Origin: Desulfobacteraceae bacterium
GTDB taxonomy: Bacteria; Desulfobacterota; Desulfobacteria; Desulfobacterales; SURF-15
Direction of reading: 5' to 3'
NCBI GenBank assembly: GCA_003599475.1
Contig: QZKK01000186.1
Coordinates: forward strand, 1-32,773
Length of the DNA: 32,773 nucleotides
The position numbers were made by a program, and so were the translations under genes. Below the pieces are notes generated by a model. It saw only the letters and a program-made list of their open reading frames with translations, had not been told where the DNA came from and did not search any database. Of the stretch, positions 1 through 8,084 are shown piece by piece. Each line of letters opens with the position of its first letter. Position 1 is the stretch's first letter.

Positions 1-477
1 CAGATGATCATGGGGGTGATTATGGTCGTGGCCATGATGGTGATCGTGATCATGGGCATGATCATCCAGTTGGTGGCTGTGCGCATGATGTTCAGGGCTG
101 TGCGTGTGGGCATCATGATCATGATGATGGCCTTTGCTGAAGAGGTGGAAGTGAAGGTGCCCGGAGTTCCTACCGAGTCTCTGCTTCAGCATCCAGATGC
201 CAACGATCAAGATAAGAATGGCGGAAAAAAGACCAAGCCAGGCGTGGAGTTCCGTTTCCGAATACGAAGTGGAAAGGAGCCTGGCGACTATGCCCAGCAG
301 AATGACGCTGAAGGTGTGGGTAAAGGTGACAATCAGGCCAAGCAGCATGCCGTCAACCGCCCTCCCCCTGGTGCCGATCATGTAGGCGGCAATCAGGGTT
401 TTGCCATGCCCCGGTTCAAATGCGTGCAGGGCACCCAGCATCACGGCCCCGAAATAGAGCATTAAATTCTGTGTCAT
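1..477 (-). CDS. RcnA/NicO-family nickel/cobalt efflux protein, N-terminal part (cut by window edge)
   Basis: Reading the minus strand from the ATG at 475-477 gives 159 codons open to the window edge. The start, MTQNLMLYFGAVMLGALHAF followed by EPGHGKT, matches the first membrane segment and the conserved HxxEPGHxKT motif of RcnA/NicO nickel-cobalt exporters. Two or three hydrophobic segments follow, then a loop extremely rich in His and Asp (positions 1-130), as in the cytoplasmic metal-binding loop of RcnA. The family exports Ni2+ or Co2+ across the inner membrane. The rest of the protein lies outside the window. The gene is divergent from the cobalamin block, so cobalt homeostasis is a plausible link. 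A truncated second copy of its 5' end lies at 30539-30703. The family call is secure; the metal is inferred. Confidence 0.85.
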   Translation of the reverse strand, partial: MTQNLMLYFGAVMLGALHAFEPGHGKTLIAAYMIGTRGRAVDGMLLGLIVTFTHTFSVILLGIVARLLSTSYSETELHAWLGLFSAILILIVGIWMLKQRLGRNSGHLHFHLFSKGHHHDHDAHTHSPEHHAHSHQLDDHAHDHDHHHGHDHNHPHDHL

Positions 478-565
478 GTATTTATCTCGTTGCCTGATTA
501 ATGAGTAGATAATAACGTTTTCGGACGAATGTAATATCCTACTATAATTGGCCTAACAGTCAATC
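313..565. repeat. Imperfect direct repeat, copy 1 (5' part of rcnA/nicO plus upstream region)
   Basis: This segment covers the first 55 codons of the exporter gene and about 90 bases upstream. It matches 30539-30785 in the same orientation. I count about 25 differences over the 165 coding bases (roughly 85% identity), mostly silent. The upstream part also aligns, with small indels. The two copies lie about 30 kb apart. Confidence 0.85.
536..556 (-). promoter_or_regulatory. Perfectly conserved 21-bp block upstream of rcnA/nicO
   Basis: These 21 bases are identical to 30756-30776, whereas the neighbouring coding and leader sequence has diverged. On the minus strand the block contains TATAGT (541-546), a possible -10 element about 65 bases upstream of the exporter start. 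No well-spaced -35 is evident. A promoter or metal-responsive operator would explain the conservation; this is inference. Confidence 0.4.
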
Positions 566-585
566 TCATCTTCTACTTCAATGGG

Positions 586-711
586 ATGCATTTCTGGGCT
601 CGTGGCTATTTTGTTTCGACCGTTGGAGCCGATGATGAGGCAGTTCGCGCGTACATCCAGAAACAGGAGAAAGAAGACACGTATCGATCAACTGACTTTG
701 TTTGGCGATAA
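586..711 (+). pseudogene. IS200/IS605-family TnpA transposase, C-terminal remnant
   Basis: A short frame from the ATG at 586 to the TAA at 709-711 encodes 41 residues beginning MHFWARGYFVSTVG. This is the typical C-terminal part of IS200-like TnpA proteins. It keeps the pattern Y-I-x-x-Q (RAYIQKQ), which holds the catalytic tyrosine of Y1 transposases. The upstream half with the HUH metal-binding motif is missing, and the remnant directly follows the conserved upstream region of rcnA/nicO. It should be inactive. It marks an old insertion or recombination point at the left border of the cobalamin block. Confidence 0.8.
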
Positions 712-771
712 GGTGACTCACTTTGATCACGGGGAATGTGAGGTTCCGCTCCTTTTTCGAGGAATATCCTG

Positions 772-800
772 TTGACGGGGAACCGGTTATTGGGTAGAAT
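772..800 (+). promoter_or_regulatory. Sigma70-type promoter of the btuB-cobalamin operon
   Basis: TTGACG (772-777) and TAGAAT (795-800) are separated by exactly 17 bases, close to the sigma70 consensus. The expected start site, around 806-808, lies just before the first paired base of the riboswitch (812). The position fits a promoter for the riboswitch leader and the genes behind it. Confidence 0.75.
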
Positions 801-811
801 GTGAAAAGAAT

Positions 812-989
812 ATTTCAGGTTCCGCTTGTGCGGATGAAAAGGGAACCCCGTGTGAACCGGGGACGGACCCGCCGCTGTGATCCCGCTTTCTTCCTGAGCC
901 AGGAGGAAACCTTATGACCATTACGCCACTGTCCGCCAGGATGGGAAGGCGGTCACAAGGCCGGGAGAGTCAGAAGACCTGCCTGGAAT
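812..989 (+). ncRNA. Cobalamin (AdoCbl-type) riboswitch aptamer
   Basis: The segment shows the conserved order of cobalamin riboswitch elements: an early GGATGAAAAGGGAA segment, CCGCCGCTGTGATCC, GCCACTG (about 929), GGGAAGGCGG, and the B12-box-like AGTCAGAAGACCTGCC near 968-983. An outer P1 stem can be drawn between 812-819 and 982-989 with eight pairs, one of them G-U. It stands directly upstream of a TonB-dependent receptor gene, a classic location. Bound cobalamin should lower expression through the terminator at 1048-1083. Confidence 0.93.
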
Positions 990-1047
990 GAAGCTGGTTC
1001 TGCCCCGGGGACAAGGGCAGCGCCATGTATCTGTGGGAAAATCAGGG

Positions 1048-1083
1048 ACCCCGGATCGATACCAATCGGTCCGGGGTTTTTTT
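1048..1083 (+). terminator. Intrinsic terminator, expression platform of the btuB riboswitch
   Basis: ACCCCGGA (1048-1055) pairs perfectly with TCCGGGGT (1070-1077). The hairpin continues inward with five more pairs, one of them G-U, around a four-base loop, and a run of seven T follows (1077-1083). It lies between the aptamer and the btuB start. CCGGGG at 1005-1010 is complementary to the 5' arm (1049-1054) and could form the competing antiterminator. Confidence 0.9.
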
Positions 1084-1117
1084 ATGCGCCCGGGCCTGCT
1101 TTGCAAAAGGAGAAGAT

Positions 1118-3097
1118 ATGAAGAAGAGCAGTTACGCCTCCCTTGCCTCCCTGGCCTTGCTGGCGGCAATTCCTGGCCAGCAGCCTGCCCGGGCGGCCGA
1201 GGTAACCACCTTGGGCGAGGTGGTGGTCACCGCAGGCCGGATCGAAGAAACGAAAAAAGAGGTCACCGCCAACGTGACGGTGCTGAGCCGCGAGGAGATC
1301 GAGCAGGCGGCAGCGCGCACCGTGGGCGACCTGTTCGCCGAACTGGGGCTCAGCCACATCCAGAAGTATCCCGGCAGCCTGACCTCTATCGCTATCCGCG
1401 GTTTCCGCACCGAAACCCACGGCAATGACCTGCAGGGGCACGTGCTGGTGCTCCTGGATGGCCGGCGGGTCGGGACAGGCAATCTGGCCAAGATCTTTAC
1501 CCGGAACATCGAGCGGATCGAGATCATCCGCGGACCGGGGGCCGTGCAGTACGGTTCCGGCGGCGTCGGCGGAGTGGTGAACATCATCACCCTCAGGGGT
1601 CGGAACAATTCTCTGGTGGTCGACGCCGGGGCCGGCAGCTTTGACGAGTACGAGGCCGGCTTTGCGGCCACCGCCCTGCAGGAGAAGTTTGATTTCGCCG
1701 GCGCCCTGACCGCCCTGACCATGGGCGATTATGAAACCGGCGGCGGCCGGGACTATGTCAATACCGGGGTCGATTCCCGGGCCGCGCTGAGTATCAATAC
1801 CGGCTATTCCTTTGCCGAGGCGAACCGGCTGGGAATGACCTATACCGGGTTCACCGCCGAAAAGGACGGTAACCCCGGCTATATCGACACCCCGGACGCG
1901 GACGATTACACGGACAAGGACAACTATTCCCTGGATCTCCGCTACGATGGTCGGATGGGAGAAGGGGCACGGCAGTGGCTGGCCCGCTTCTTCGCCGGCA
2001 GGGACGAGAACAGGTGGGTCTACCCGACGGCCTCCAATCCCGACGGCTGGGACGACGGTTCCACCGCGCGCAAAACCACGGATCAGCAGGGTGCCCAGGC
2101 CCAGATCAGCGATCGTTTCGGCCCGGCCACCCTGACCGCCGGCCTTGATTGGATCAAGTACGAGGTGGAGAACACCTGGACCCCTGAAGCCACCGAGTAT
2201 GCCAACCCTGCGGCCTTCCTCCTCGGCAAGGGCGAATTCATCGACCAGCGTCTGGTGATCACTGCAGGGCTGCGCCACGACTGGTACAGCGTGGAGGTGA
2301 GCCAGCCGGCGGGCCGCGACGAGGACGAGAACCACCTCACCCCTTCCGTGGGTCTGGCGTGGTCGCTGAACGATGCCAGCAAGCTGCGGACCAGCTATGC
2401 CGAGGGTTTTGTCATGCCCGCGGCCGACCAGTTGGCGGCGGACTACTGGAACTGGGGAATCAGGACCGTGGGCAACCCGGACCTCCAGCCGGAGAAATCC
2501 AAGACCGTGGACGGCGGCATCGACTATGCGGCCGCTGGGCTGACCGGGTCCCTGACCCTGTTCACCACGGATTTCGAGGACAAGATCACCAATTATATCC
2601 TAGCCGACGGCTCCAGTTCCTGGCTCAATCAGGGCAGCGCCTCGCTGAGCGGCGTGGAGGCGGAACTCTCCTATGACCTGGGGGTGCCGCTGAGCCTGGC
2701 CTGGGAGGTGCGCCCCTATCTCAACCTGACCCTGCTCACCGAATATGAGGACAACGAAACTGGCGAGGATCTGCTCTACGTCAGCGCCACCAATTACGCT
2801 GCCGGTCTGGCCGTATCCGACGGCGAGCGCTGGTCCGGCCGGCTTAATGTCGCCTACACCGGTTCCCAGTTGGTGCAGGACTGGGCATCGTTCGTCTATC
2901 CGGTGCCGGTGGTCACCCTGGACAGCTTTGTGGTCGCGGACCTGACGGTCAGCTACCGCTTCCTGGCGACCGAGCGGTACGGCGCCTGGACCCTGCGCGG
3001 CGAGGTGCGCAACCTACTGGATGAGGACTATGGGTATGTCCTGAACAATCCCATGCCCGGGCGCAGCCTTTTTGCTGGGCTGCGCTGTGAGTTCTGA
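1118..3097 (+). CDS. btuB: TonB-dependent outer-membrane receptor, BtuB-like (cobalamin/corrinoid uptake)
   Basis: The 659-residue protein begins at the ATG at 1118, after AAAAGGAGAAGAT. An in-frame start at 1025 would lie in the riboswitch platform and is rejected. It has a signal peptide (about residues 1-27, ending ARA), then a TonB-box-like segment EVVVTA and a plug domain with IAIRGF, LLDGRRV and IERIEIIRGPGAVQYGS. The long beta-barrel ends in phenylalanine, as usual for outer-membrane proteins. Such receptors import scarce ligands with energy from TonB-ExbBD. The riboswitch-terminator in front and the downstream corrin genes point to cobalamin or other corrinoids. No btuFCD genes are present nearby. 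Substrate is inferred from context; family membership is clear. Confidence 0.88.
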   Translation: MKKSSYASLASLALLAAIPGQQPARAAEVTTLGEVVVTAGRIEETKKEVTANVTVLSREEIEQAAARTVGDLFAELGLSHIQKYPGSLTSIAIRGFRTETHGNDLQGHVLVLLDGRRVGTGNLAKIFTRNIERIEIIRGPGAVQYGSGGVGGVVNIITLRGRNNSLVVDAGAGSFDEYEAGFAATALQEKFDFAGALTALTMGDYETGGGRDYVNTGVDSRAALSINTGYSFAEANRLGMTYTGFTAEKDGNPGYIDTPDADDYTDKDNYSLDLRYDGRMGEGARQWLARFFAGRDENRWVYPTASNPDGWDDGSTARKTTDQQGAQAQISDRFGPATLTAGLDWIKYEVENTWTPEATEYANPAAFLLGKGEFIDQRLVITAGLRHDWYSVEVSQPAGRDEDENHLTPSVGLAWSLNDASKLRTSYAEGFVMPAADQLAADYWNWGIRTVGNPDLQPEKSKTVDGGIDYAAAGLTGSLTLFTTDFEDKITNYILADGSSSWLNQGSASLSGVEAELSYDLGVPLSLAWEVRPYLNLTLLTEYEDNETGEDLLYVSATNYAAGLAVSDGERWSGRLNVAYTGSQLVQDWASFVYPVPVVTLDSFVVADLTVSYRFLATERYGAWTLRGEVRNLLDEDYGYVLNNPMPGRSLFAGLRCEF

Positions 3098-3126
3098 TCG
3101 GGAGGCCGGGGGTGGGTTCTCCCTGC

Positions 3127-3148
3127 TCCCAGCCAGCAGCGGCTGGGG
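3127..3148 (+). other. GC-rich hairpin between btuB and bzaF
   Basis: CCCAGCC (3128-3134) and GGCTGGG (3141-3147) form a seven-pair stem with a six-base loop, in the only sizeable gap (83 bases) between the receptor gene and bzaF. A short T-run (3153-3156) follows only after GACGA, so it is a poor intrinsic terminator. It may instead attenuate transcription or mark an mRNA processing or stability site. Confidence 0.35.
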
Positions 3149-3180
3149 ACGATTTTAAGTAAATTGCAAGGAACAGGCCA

Positions 3181-4491
3181 ATGACAACACAAATTGAGTT
3201 TGCCCGCAAGGGGCATGTTACGCAGCAGATGGCGGCCGTCGCCGCAGCGGAGGACGTGCCCGCTGATTTCATCATGAAAATGGTCGCGGAAGGGAAGATG
3301 GTGATTCCTTGGAACACCTTTAGAAAGCCGGCGACGGTCGGCATCGGCAAGGGGCTCCGCACGAAAGTGAATGCCTCGATCGGCACGTCATCGGATATTA
3401 TTGATTATGCGGCAGAGAAGAGGAAGGCTATTGCCGCTGCAGCGGCAGGGGCGGACACATTGATGGAACTTTCCGTGGGCGGTGATCTGGACCGGGTTCG
3501 GCGAGAGGTGATCGCAGCGGTGGACCTCCCGGTCGGGAGCGTGCCGCTGTATCAAGCGTTTTGCGAGGCCAGCAGGAAGTACGGCGATCCGAACAGGCTT
3601 GACGAGGCAATGCTTTTTGACCTCATCGAACAGCAATGTGCTGACGGCATCGCCTTTATGGCGATTCATTGCGGCATCAATCTGTACACAATCGAGCGTC
3701 TGCGGAAGCAGGGGTACCGCTACGGCGGCCTGGTGAGCAAGGGCGGGGTCAGCATGGTTTCGTGGATGCTTGCCAATAATCGCGAAAACCCGTTGTATGA
3801 AAAGTTTGACCGTGTCGTTGCAATTCTGAAAAAATACGACGTGGTCCTGTCCCTCGGCAACGGCCTTAGGGCCGGCGCTATCCATGATTCATCCGACCGG
3901 GCGCAGGTACAGGAGTTGGTTATTAACTGTGAACTGGCGGAGATCGGCAGGGAAATGGGCTGTCAGATGATGGTGGAAGGTCCGGGGCACGTACCTTTGG
4001 ACGAGATTGAGGGGAATATTCTACTGCAAAAAAGGATGAGCGGTGGCGCGCCTTATTACATGCTCGGCCCGATATCAACCGATGTGGCGCCCGGCTTTGA
4101 CCATATCACCGCCGCCATTGGCGCAGCGCAGTCAAGCCGCTACGGCGCGGACTTGATCTGCTACATAACGCCCGCCGAGCATTTGGCCTTGCCGAATGAG
4201 GACGATGTACGTCAAGGCGTGCAGGCGGCAAAGATCGCCGCGTATATCGGCGACATGAACAAATATCCCGAGAAGGGCAGAGAGCGCGACCGGGAAATGA
4301 GCAAAGCGAGGCGGGATCTCGACTGGGAAAAGCAGTTCAGCCTTGCGCTCTATCCCGAAGAGGCAAAAGCGATCCGCAAAAGCCGTATGCCCGAGCATGA
4401 AGATTCCTGCACCATGTGCGGGAGTTTCTGCGCCGCGAAAGGGGCGGCAAAGCTTTTTTCCGGTGATCTGCGACTGAGCGGCAAGGCATGA
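3181..4491 (+). CDS. bzaF: ThiC-family radical SAM enzyme, probably 5-hydroxybenzimidazole synthase BzaF
   Basis: The 436-residue protein belongs to the ThiC/BzaF family. ThiC turns aminoimidazole ribotide (AIR) into the thiamine pyrimidine, and BzaF turns AIR into 5-hydroxybenzimidazole, a cobamide lower-ligand precursor, without oxygen. The family radical-SAM cysteine cluster is at the C-terminus: C410-x2-C413-x3-C417 in DSCTMCGSFC. Family segments include MKMVAEGKMVIPWN, GADTLMELSVGGDL and MVEGPGHVPLDEI. It starts at 3181 behind AAGGAAC. It sits between a riboswitch-controlled receptor and cbiP, with no thiamine genes nearby, which strongly favours BzaF. ThiC cannot be excluded from sequence alone; phylogeny against known BzaF proteins would decide. 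Confidence 0.82.
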   Translation: MTTQIEFARKGHVTQQMAAVAAAEDVPADFIMKMVAEGKMVIPWNTFRKPATVGIGKGLRTKVNASIGTSSDIIDYAAEKRKAIAAAAAGADTLMELSVGGDLDRVRREVIAAVDLPVGSVPLYQAFCEASRKYGDPNRLDEAMLFDLIEQQCADGIAFMAIHCGINLYTIERLRKQGYRYGGLVSKGGVSMVSWMLANNRENPLYEKFDRVVAILKKYDVVLSLGNGLRAGAIHDSSDRAQVQELVINCELAEIGREMGCQMMVEGPGHVPLDEIEGNILLQKRMSGGAPYYMLGPISTDVAPGFDHITAAIGAAQSSRYGADLICYITPAEHLALPNEDDVRQGVQAAKIAAYIGDMNKYPEKGRERDREMSKARRDLDWEKQFSLALYPEEAKAIRKSRMPEHEDSCTMCGSFCAAKGAAKLFSGDLRLSGKA

Positions 4492-4513
4492 TTGAACTCA
4501 AGAAGGAGCGGTC

Positions 4514-6034
4514 GTGGCAAAAGCCCTGATGATTCAGGGCACGGGGTCGGGCGCGGGCAAGAGCCTGGTAGCGGCCGCGTTCTGCCGGATATTCAGCGAC
4601 CAGGGGATCAAGGTCGCGCCGTTCAAAGCGCAGAACATGGCGCTGAACTCCTCCATTACCGCCGAAGGCGGGGAGATCGGGAGGGCGCAGGCGCTTCAAG
4701 CTCGGGCGGCGCGGGTCGACTCCCTGAACGACATGAATCCCGTGCTGCTCAAGGTTTCCGGCAACGGAGGGTCGCAGGTCATTATTCACGGCAAGGTCCA
4801 CGCCACGATGAAGGCGAAGGAGTACTACGCCTTTCGCGACCAGGCATGGAAGGCAGTGACCGCTTCCTACGCGCGGCTCGAGGAGCAGCATGACCTGATC
4901 GTTCTCGAAGGCGCGGGAAGTCCGGCGGAGATTAATCTCCTGGACGTGGACATCGTGAACATGGCCATGGCGAAGCACGCCAGGGCGCCGGTGCTGCTCG
5001 TGGCGGATATCGACAAGGGCGGCGTGTTCGCGTCGCTCTATGGAACGGTCAAGCTGCTCGGCCGGGACAGCAGGCTCATCAAGGCATTCATCATCAACAA
5101 GTTCCGGGGCGACAAGACTATCCTTGATCCCGGCCTCGAGATGATCGGCAGGAAGACTGGCAGGCCCGTGATCGGTGTGCTGCCCTATGTTTCGGACCTG
5201 GGGTTGCCGGAGGAGGATGGACTTGCGCTCTCGCAGCGGACGGGGCGTCATTGGGACATTGCCGGCGCAGACGCCGTGAAGATCGTTATCGTGCGTTTGC
5301 AGTATATCTCCAATTTCACCGATTTCGATTCCCTGGCGCTCGAACAGGATACGGAGGTGGTGTATTCGGACAGTCCTTCGGAGATTGAGAGCGCTGACCT
5401 GGTCATCGTGCCGGGGTCGAAGAATACGGTCACTGATCTGCTCTTTCTAAAGAAGAAGGGTCTTGTTGACTCCATACGGCGAGCATGTGCTCGGGGAGCT
5501 GATATCATCGGCATCTGCGGCGGCTATCAGATGCTCGGTAAAAAGATCGATGATCCCCACGGAGCCGAGAGCGGTCACCGGAGTGTCGAAGGCATCGGAC
5601 TTCTGAATATTAGCACCATGTTCGGGACTGAAAAGAAGACCTGCCGCATCGAGGCCAGAATCACTGATGCACACCCCTTCGCCGAAGCTTCCGCGGTTTC
5701 ACAAATCCTTCAGGGCTATGAGATCCACATGGGAACAAGCACCGGCGACATCGGATTGTTCTCGGTCAGGTCTTCGCAGAAGAGCGGTGCTGAGGCGGAA
5801 GCACTGGACGGATCGATTAACGGCAACTGCTGGGGCACCTACCTCCATGGGATCTTCGACAACGATCTGTTCCGGCGGGACATCATCGATCACATCAGGA
5901 AAAAGAGAGGCTTGCCTCCCGGCGCGAGCGGGCTGCGGTATCACGAATTCCAGGAGCAGGCGCTTGACCGACTGGCAGCGGTCGTGCGGGAGCATGTGGA
6001 CATGGGTTTTGTCATGGAGATGCTGAAATTATGA
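4514..6034 (+). CDS. cbiP: Cobyric acid synthase CbiP/CobQ
   Basis: The 506-residue protein starts at a GTG (4514) behind a strong AAGGAG (4502-4507). The N-terminal dethiobiotin-synthetase-like ATPase domain opens with MIQGTGSGAGKSLVAAAF and contains FKAQNMALNSS, typical of cobyric acid synthases. The C-terminal class I glutamine amidotransferase domain has the nucleophile in GICGGYQMLG and the His in TYLHGIFDND. It amidates the b, d, e and g side chains of adenosylcobyrinic acid a,c-diamide with glutamine and ATP in the cytoplasm. Length is normal. It lies 22 bases after bzaF and overlaps cbiB by four bases (ATGA). Confidence 0.95.
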   Translation: MAKALMIQGTGSGAGKSLVAAAFCRIFSDQGIKVAPFKAQNMALNSSITAEGGEIGRAQALQARAARVDSLNDMNPVLLKVSGNGGSQVIIHGKVHATMKAKEYYAFRDQAWKAVTASYARLEEQHDLIVLEGAGSPAEINLLDVDIVNMAMAKHARAPVLLVADIDKGGVFASLYGTVKLLGRDSRLIKAFIINKFRGDKTILDPGLEMIGRKTGRPVIGVLPYVSDLGLPEEDGLALSQRTGRHWDIAGADAVKIVIVRLQYISNFTDFDSLALEQDTEVVYSDSPSEIESADLVIVPGSKNTVTDLLFLKKKGLVDSIRRACARGADIIGICGGYQMLGKKIDDPHGAESGHRSVEGIGLLNISTMFGTEKKTCRIEARITDAHPFAEASAVSQILQGYEIHMGTSTGDIGLFSVRSSQKSGAEAEALDGSINGNCWGTYLHGIFDNDLFRRDIIDHIRKKRGLPPGASGLRYHEFQEQALDRLAAVVREHVDMGFVMEMLKL

Positions 6035-7029
6035 TCAGCGCGACGGTCCTGCTGTTAGCATTCGTGCTCGATCTCCTGATTGGAGACCCCCGATGGCTGC
6101 CCCATCCGGTCAGGTTCATCGGCACCGCCGTTAGTACGATGGAGAAGTTGCTCCGGCGAGCGGTCGCTTCTCCCGCTGCCGAGCGGGCAGCGGGCGTCGT
6201 GCTGATCCTGGCGATCGTGGTGCCGGTTTATTTATTAACCAGCGTCATCGTGCTAATGCTGAACCGCCTTTCAGTTCAGGTGTCCGGCATTGCCGGGACC
6301 GCTGCGGTGGTCGTGCTTACGGCCACGACGATCGCCACTCAGGACCTCCTTCAATCGGCCGGCCTCGTGATATCCTCGATCAGAGAGGGAAATCTGGAGT
6401 CTGCGCGGAAGCACGTGAGCATGATCGTGTGCCGCGACACCGCAGAGCTCTCCGAGCAGGGCGTGCTCAAGGCGACGATCGAGACCCTGGCGGAGAACCT
6501 TTCCGACGGGGTCGTTGCTCCGCTTTTTTATCTTGCCATCGGTGGGCTTCCTCTTGCCATGGCCTACAAAGCGATCAACACACTCGATTCCATGGTGGGA
6601 TACAAGAACGACCGATATCGCTATTTTGGCTGGGCCGCGGCGAGGGTCGATGATGCCGCGAACTACCTGCCTGCCCGGATCACAGGCCTGATCATAGCCG
6701 CTGCTGCATGCCTGAAGACGTGCGTGAAGGATACGACAAATGGGATTACAGTCTTTCGCAGGGCGCTTGCGATCATGGCCCGTGACGGCAGGAAACACCC
6801 CAGCCCGAACAGCGGTGTGCCCGAGGCGTCCATGTCCGGAGCGATCGGCGTGATGCTCGGAGGCCCGAATTTGTACAACGGCGTATTGAGCGATAAACCG
6901 GTGATCGGCGATTCCCGCAGAGAGGACTATCTTCCCGCGTCGGATGAGGCCATGGCTCTGGTTAAGGTTTCTGCGGTGATTGCGGCTGCGCTGGCCGCGG
7001 CAGGGGTCGCAGCGCGGGGGTTGTCATGA
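6031..7029 (+). CDS. cbiB: Adenosylcobinamide-phosphate synthase CbiB
   Basis: This 332-residue integral membrane protein opens with a hydrophobic helix and the family signature DLLIGDPRWLPHPVRFIG. Further conserved segments are ETLAENLSDGVVAPLFY, KAINTLDSMVGYKN and the late HPSPNSGVPEASMSGA. The enzyme joins aminopropanol phosphate (made from threonine phosphate by CobD) or a similar amino alcohol to adenosylcobyric acid at the inner membrane. It starts within the cbiP stop (ATGA) and ends in the same way on cobD. The pairing with cobD makes metabolic sense because CobD supplies its substrate. Confidence 0.95.
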   Translation: MISATVLLLAFVLDLLIGDPRWLPHPVRFIGTAVSTMEKLLRRAVASPAAERAAGVVLILAIVVPVYLLTSVIVLMLNRLSVQVSGIAGTAAVVVLTATTIATQDLLQSAGLVISSIREGNLESARKHVSMIVCRDTAELSEQGVLKATIETLAENLSDGVVAPLFYLAIGGLPLAMAYKAINTLDSMVGYKNDRYRYFGWAAARVDDAANYLPARITGLIIAAAACLKTCVKDTTNGITVFRRALAIMARDGRKHPSPNSGVPEASMSGAIGVMLGGPNLYNGVLSDKPVIGDSRREDYLPASDEAMALVKVSAVIAAALAAAGVAARGLS

Positions 7030-8084
7030 CAGGACACGGCGGCAATGTCTTTCTTGCGTCGGATGAGACCGGCATCCCGGTGAACGAGATGCTGGACTTC
7101 AGCGCTTCGATCAATCCTCTCGGTGTGCCGGAATCCGTCTCCGCGGTTATCCGGGAGAACATTGGATTGCTCGTCCATTATCCTGAGCCCTTTGCCGATA
7201 GCATCAGCAGGGACCTGTCGCAGCAACTGGGTGTACCCGCGCAAAGCCTTGTCTGCGGCAACGGCAGCACGGAACTGATCTATCTGCTCGTGCGGGCTTT
7301 GCGGCCGCGGCGCGTGTTGATGCCTGGGCCTACCTTCTCGGAATATGAGCGCGCCTGTCACTTGAACGATGGCACGTCATGCACTCGCTTCGATCTGTCT
7401 CCGCAGGGCGGTTTTGCGATCGATCCCGGACAATTCGTCGCGGCGATGGCCGGGTGCGATATGGCTTTCCTGTGCAATCCGAACAATCCAACAGGAAGGC
7501 TGCTGGAACGGAAGACGGTGCTCGATCTCGTCCGGGCCGCGGAGCGAGCGGGCTGTCTTCTCGTGGTGGATGAGGCGTTCATTGATTTCACACCGGACCA
7601 GTCTCTGGTAAGAGACGTGGAGGGAAATTCCCACCTGATCGTGCTGCGGTCGCTCACGAAGTTCTATGCTCTCTCGGGCCTCCGGATAGGATACGGTATT
7701 TTCCCGGATCGAGTAGTTCAGCAGGTCAGTGCCCACAAAGAGCCTTGGACCGTCAACACGCTGGCACAGATGGCCGCGGCGACGGCAATCAGGGACCGTG
7801 GATACCAGGAGCGGACGATGGAGGTGATCTTTGAGGAGAAAGAATACCTCGAGCAAGGCTTTCAAGACATTGGCATTGCGTTCTTCCCCTCTTCAACGAA
7901 CTACTATTTGCTCAGGATCTCACGCGGGAACGAGGTCGCAGCTTCCCTTCGAAAAAGGGGAATCCTCGTAAGGGACTGCCGGAACTTCCCCGGCCTTGAC
8001 GAATCCTATATACGCGTTGCTGTTCGGTCTCGGAATGAGAACAATCGGCTGTTGAAGGAGCTGGGGGATCTATGCGCGCGATAG
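7026..8084 (+). CDS. cobD: L-threonine-O-3-phosphate decarboxylase CobD (class I/II aminotransferase fold)
   Basis: The 352-residue PLP enzyme has the aminotransferase motifs LDFSASINPLG near the N-terminus, FLCNPNNPTG, LLVVDEAFIDFTP, and the PLP-lysine segment LRSLTKFYALSGLRIGYG. SASINPLG and the length are typical of CobD rather than HisC, its closest relative. It forms (R)-1-amino-2-propanol O-2-phosphate for the nucleotide-loop linker used by CbiB. Start and stop overlap both neighbours, by 4 bases with cbiB and 13 with cbiA, indicating translational coupling. HisC activity is an unlikely alternative given the context. Confidence 0.92.
   Translation: MTGHGGNVFLASDETGIPVNEMLDFSASINPLGVPESVSAVIRENIGLLVHYPEPFADSISRDLSQQLGVPAQSLVCGNGSTELIYLLVRALRPRRVLMPGPTFSEYERACHLNDGTSCTRFDLSPQGGFAIDPGQFVAAMAGCDMAFLCNPNNPTGRLLERKTVLDLVRAAERAGCLLVVDEAFIDFTPDQSLVRDVEGNSHLIVLRSLTKFYALSGLRIGYGIFPDRVVQQVSAHKEPWTVNTLAQMAAATAIRDRGYQERTMEVIFEEKEYLEQGFQDIGIAFFPSSTNYYLLRISRGNEVAASLRKRGILVRDCRNFPGLDESYIRVAVRSRNENNRLLKELGDLCAR

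Noticed and set aside
4..465. Plus-strand open frame with repeated Met/Ile/Val
   Set aside because: It is the antisense of the His/Asp-rich loop and membrane part of the RcnA/NicO gene; the minus-strand protein has clear family motifs.
1082..2335. Long (417-codon) minus-strand open frame opposite btuB
   Set aside because: It is a GC-rich shadow of the receptor gene; no family features, and the plus-strand protein is unmistakable.
3181..4491. Call as thiamine synthesis gene thiC
   Set aside because: Family is shared, but location between btuB and cbiP under a cobalamin riboswitch and absence of thiamine genes favour BzaF; left open in the entry.
4337..5251. 304-codon minus-strand frame across bzaF and cbiP
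   Set aside because: It spans two well-identified genes on the other strand and has no recognisable domain.
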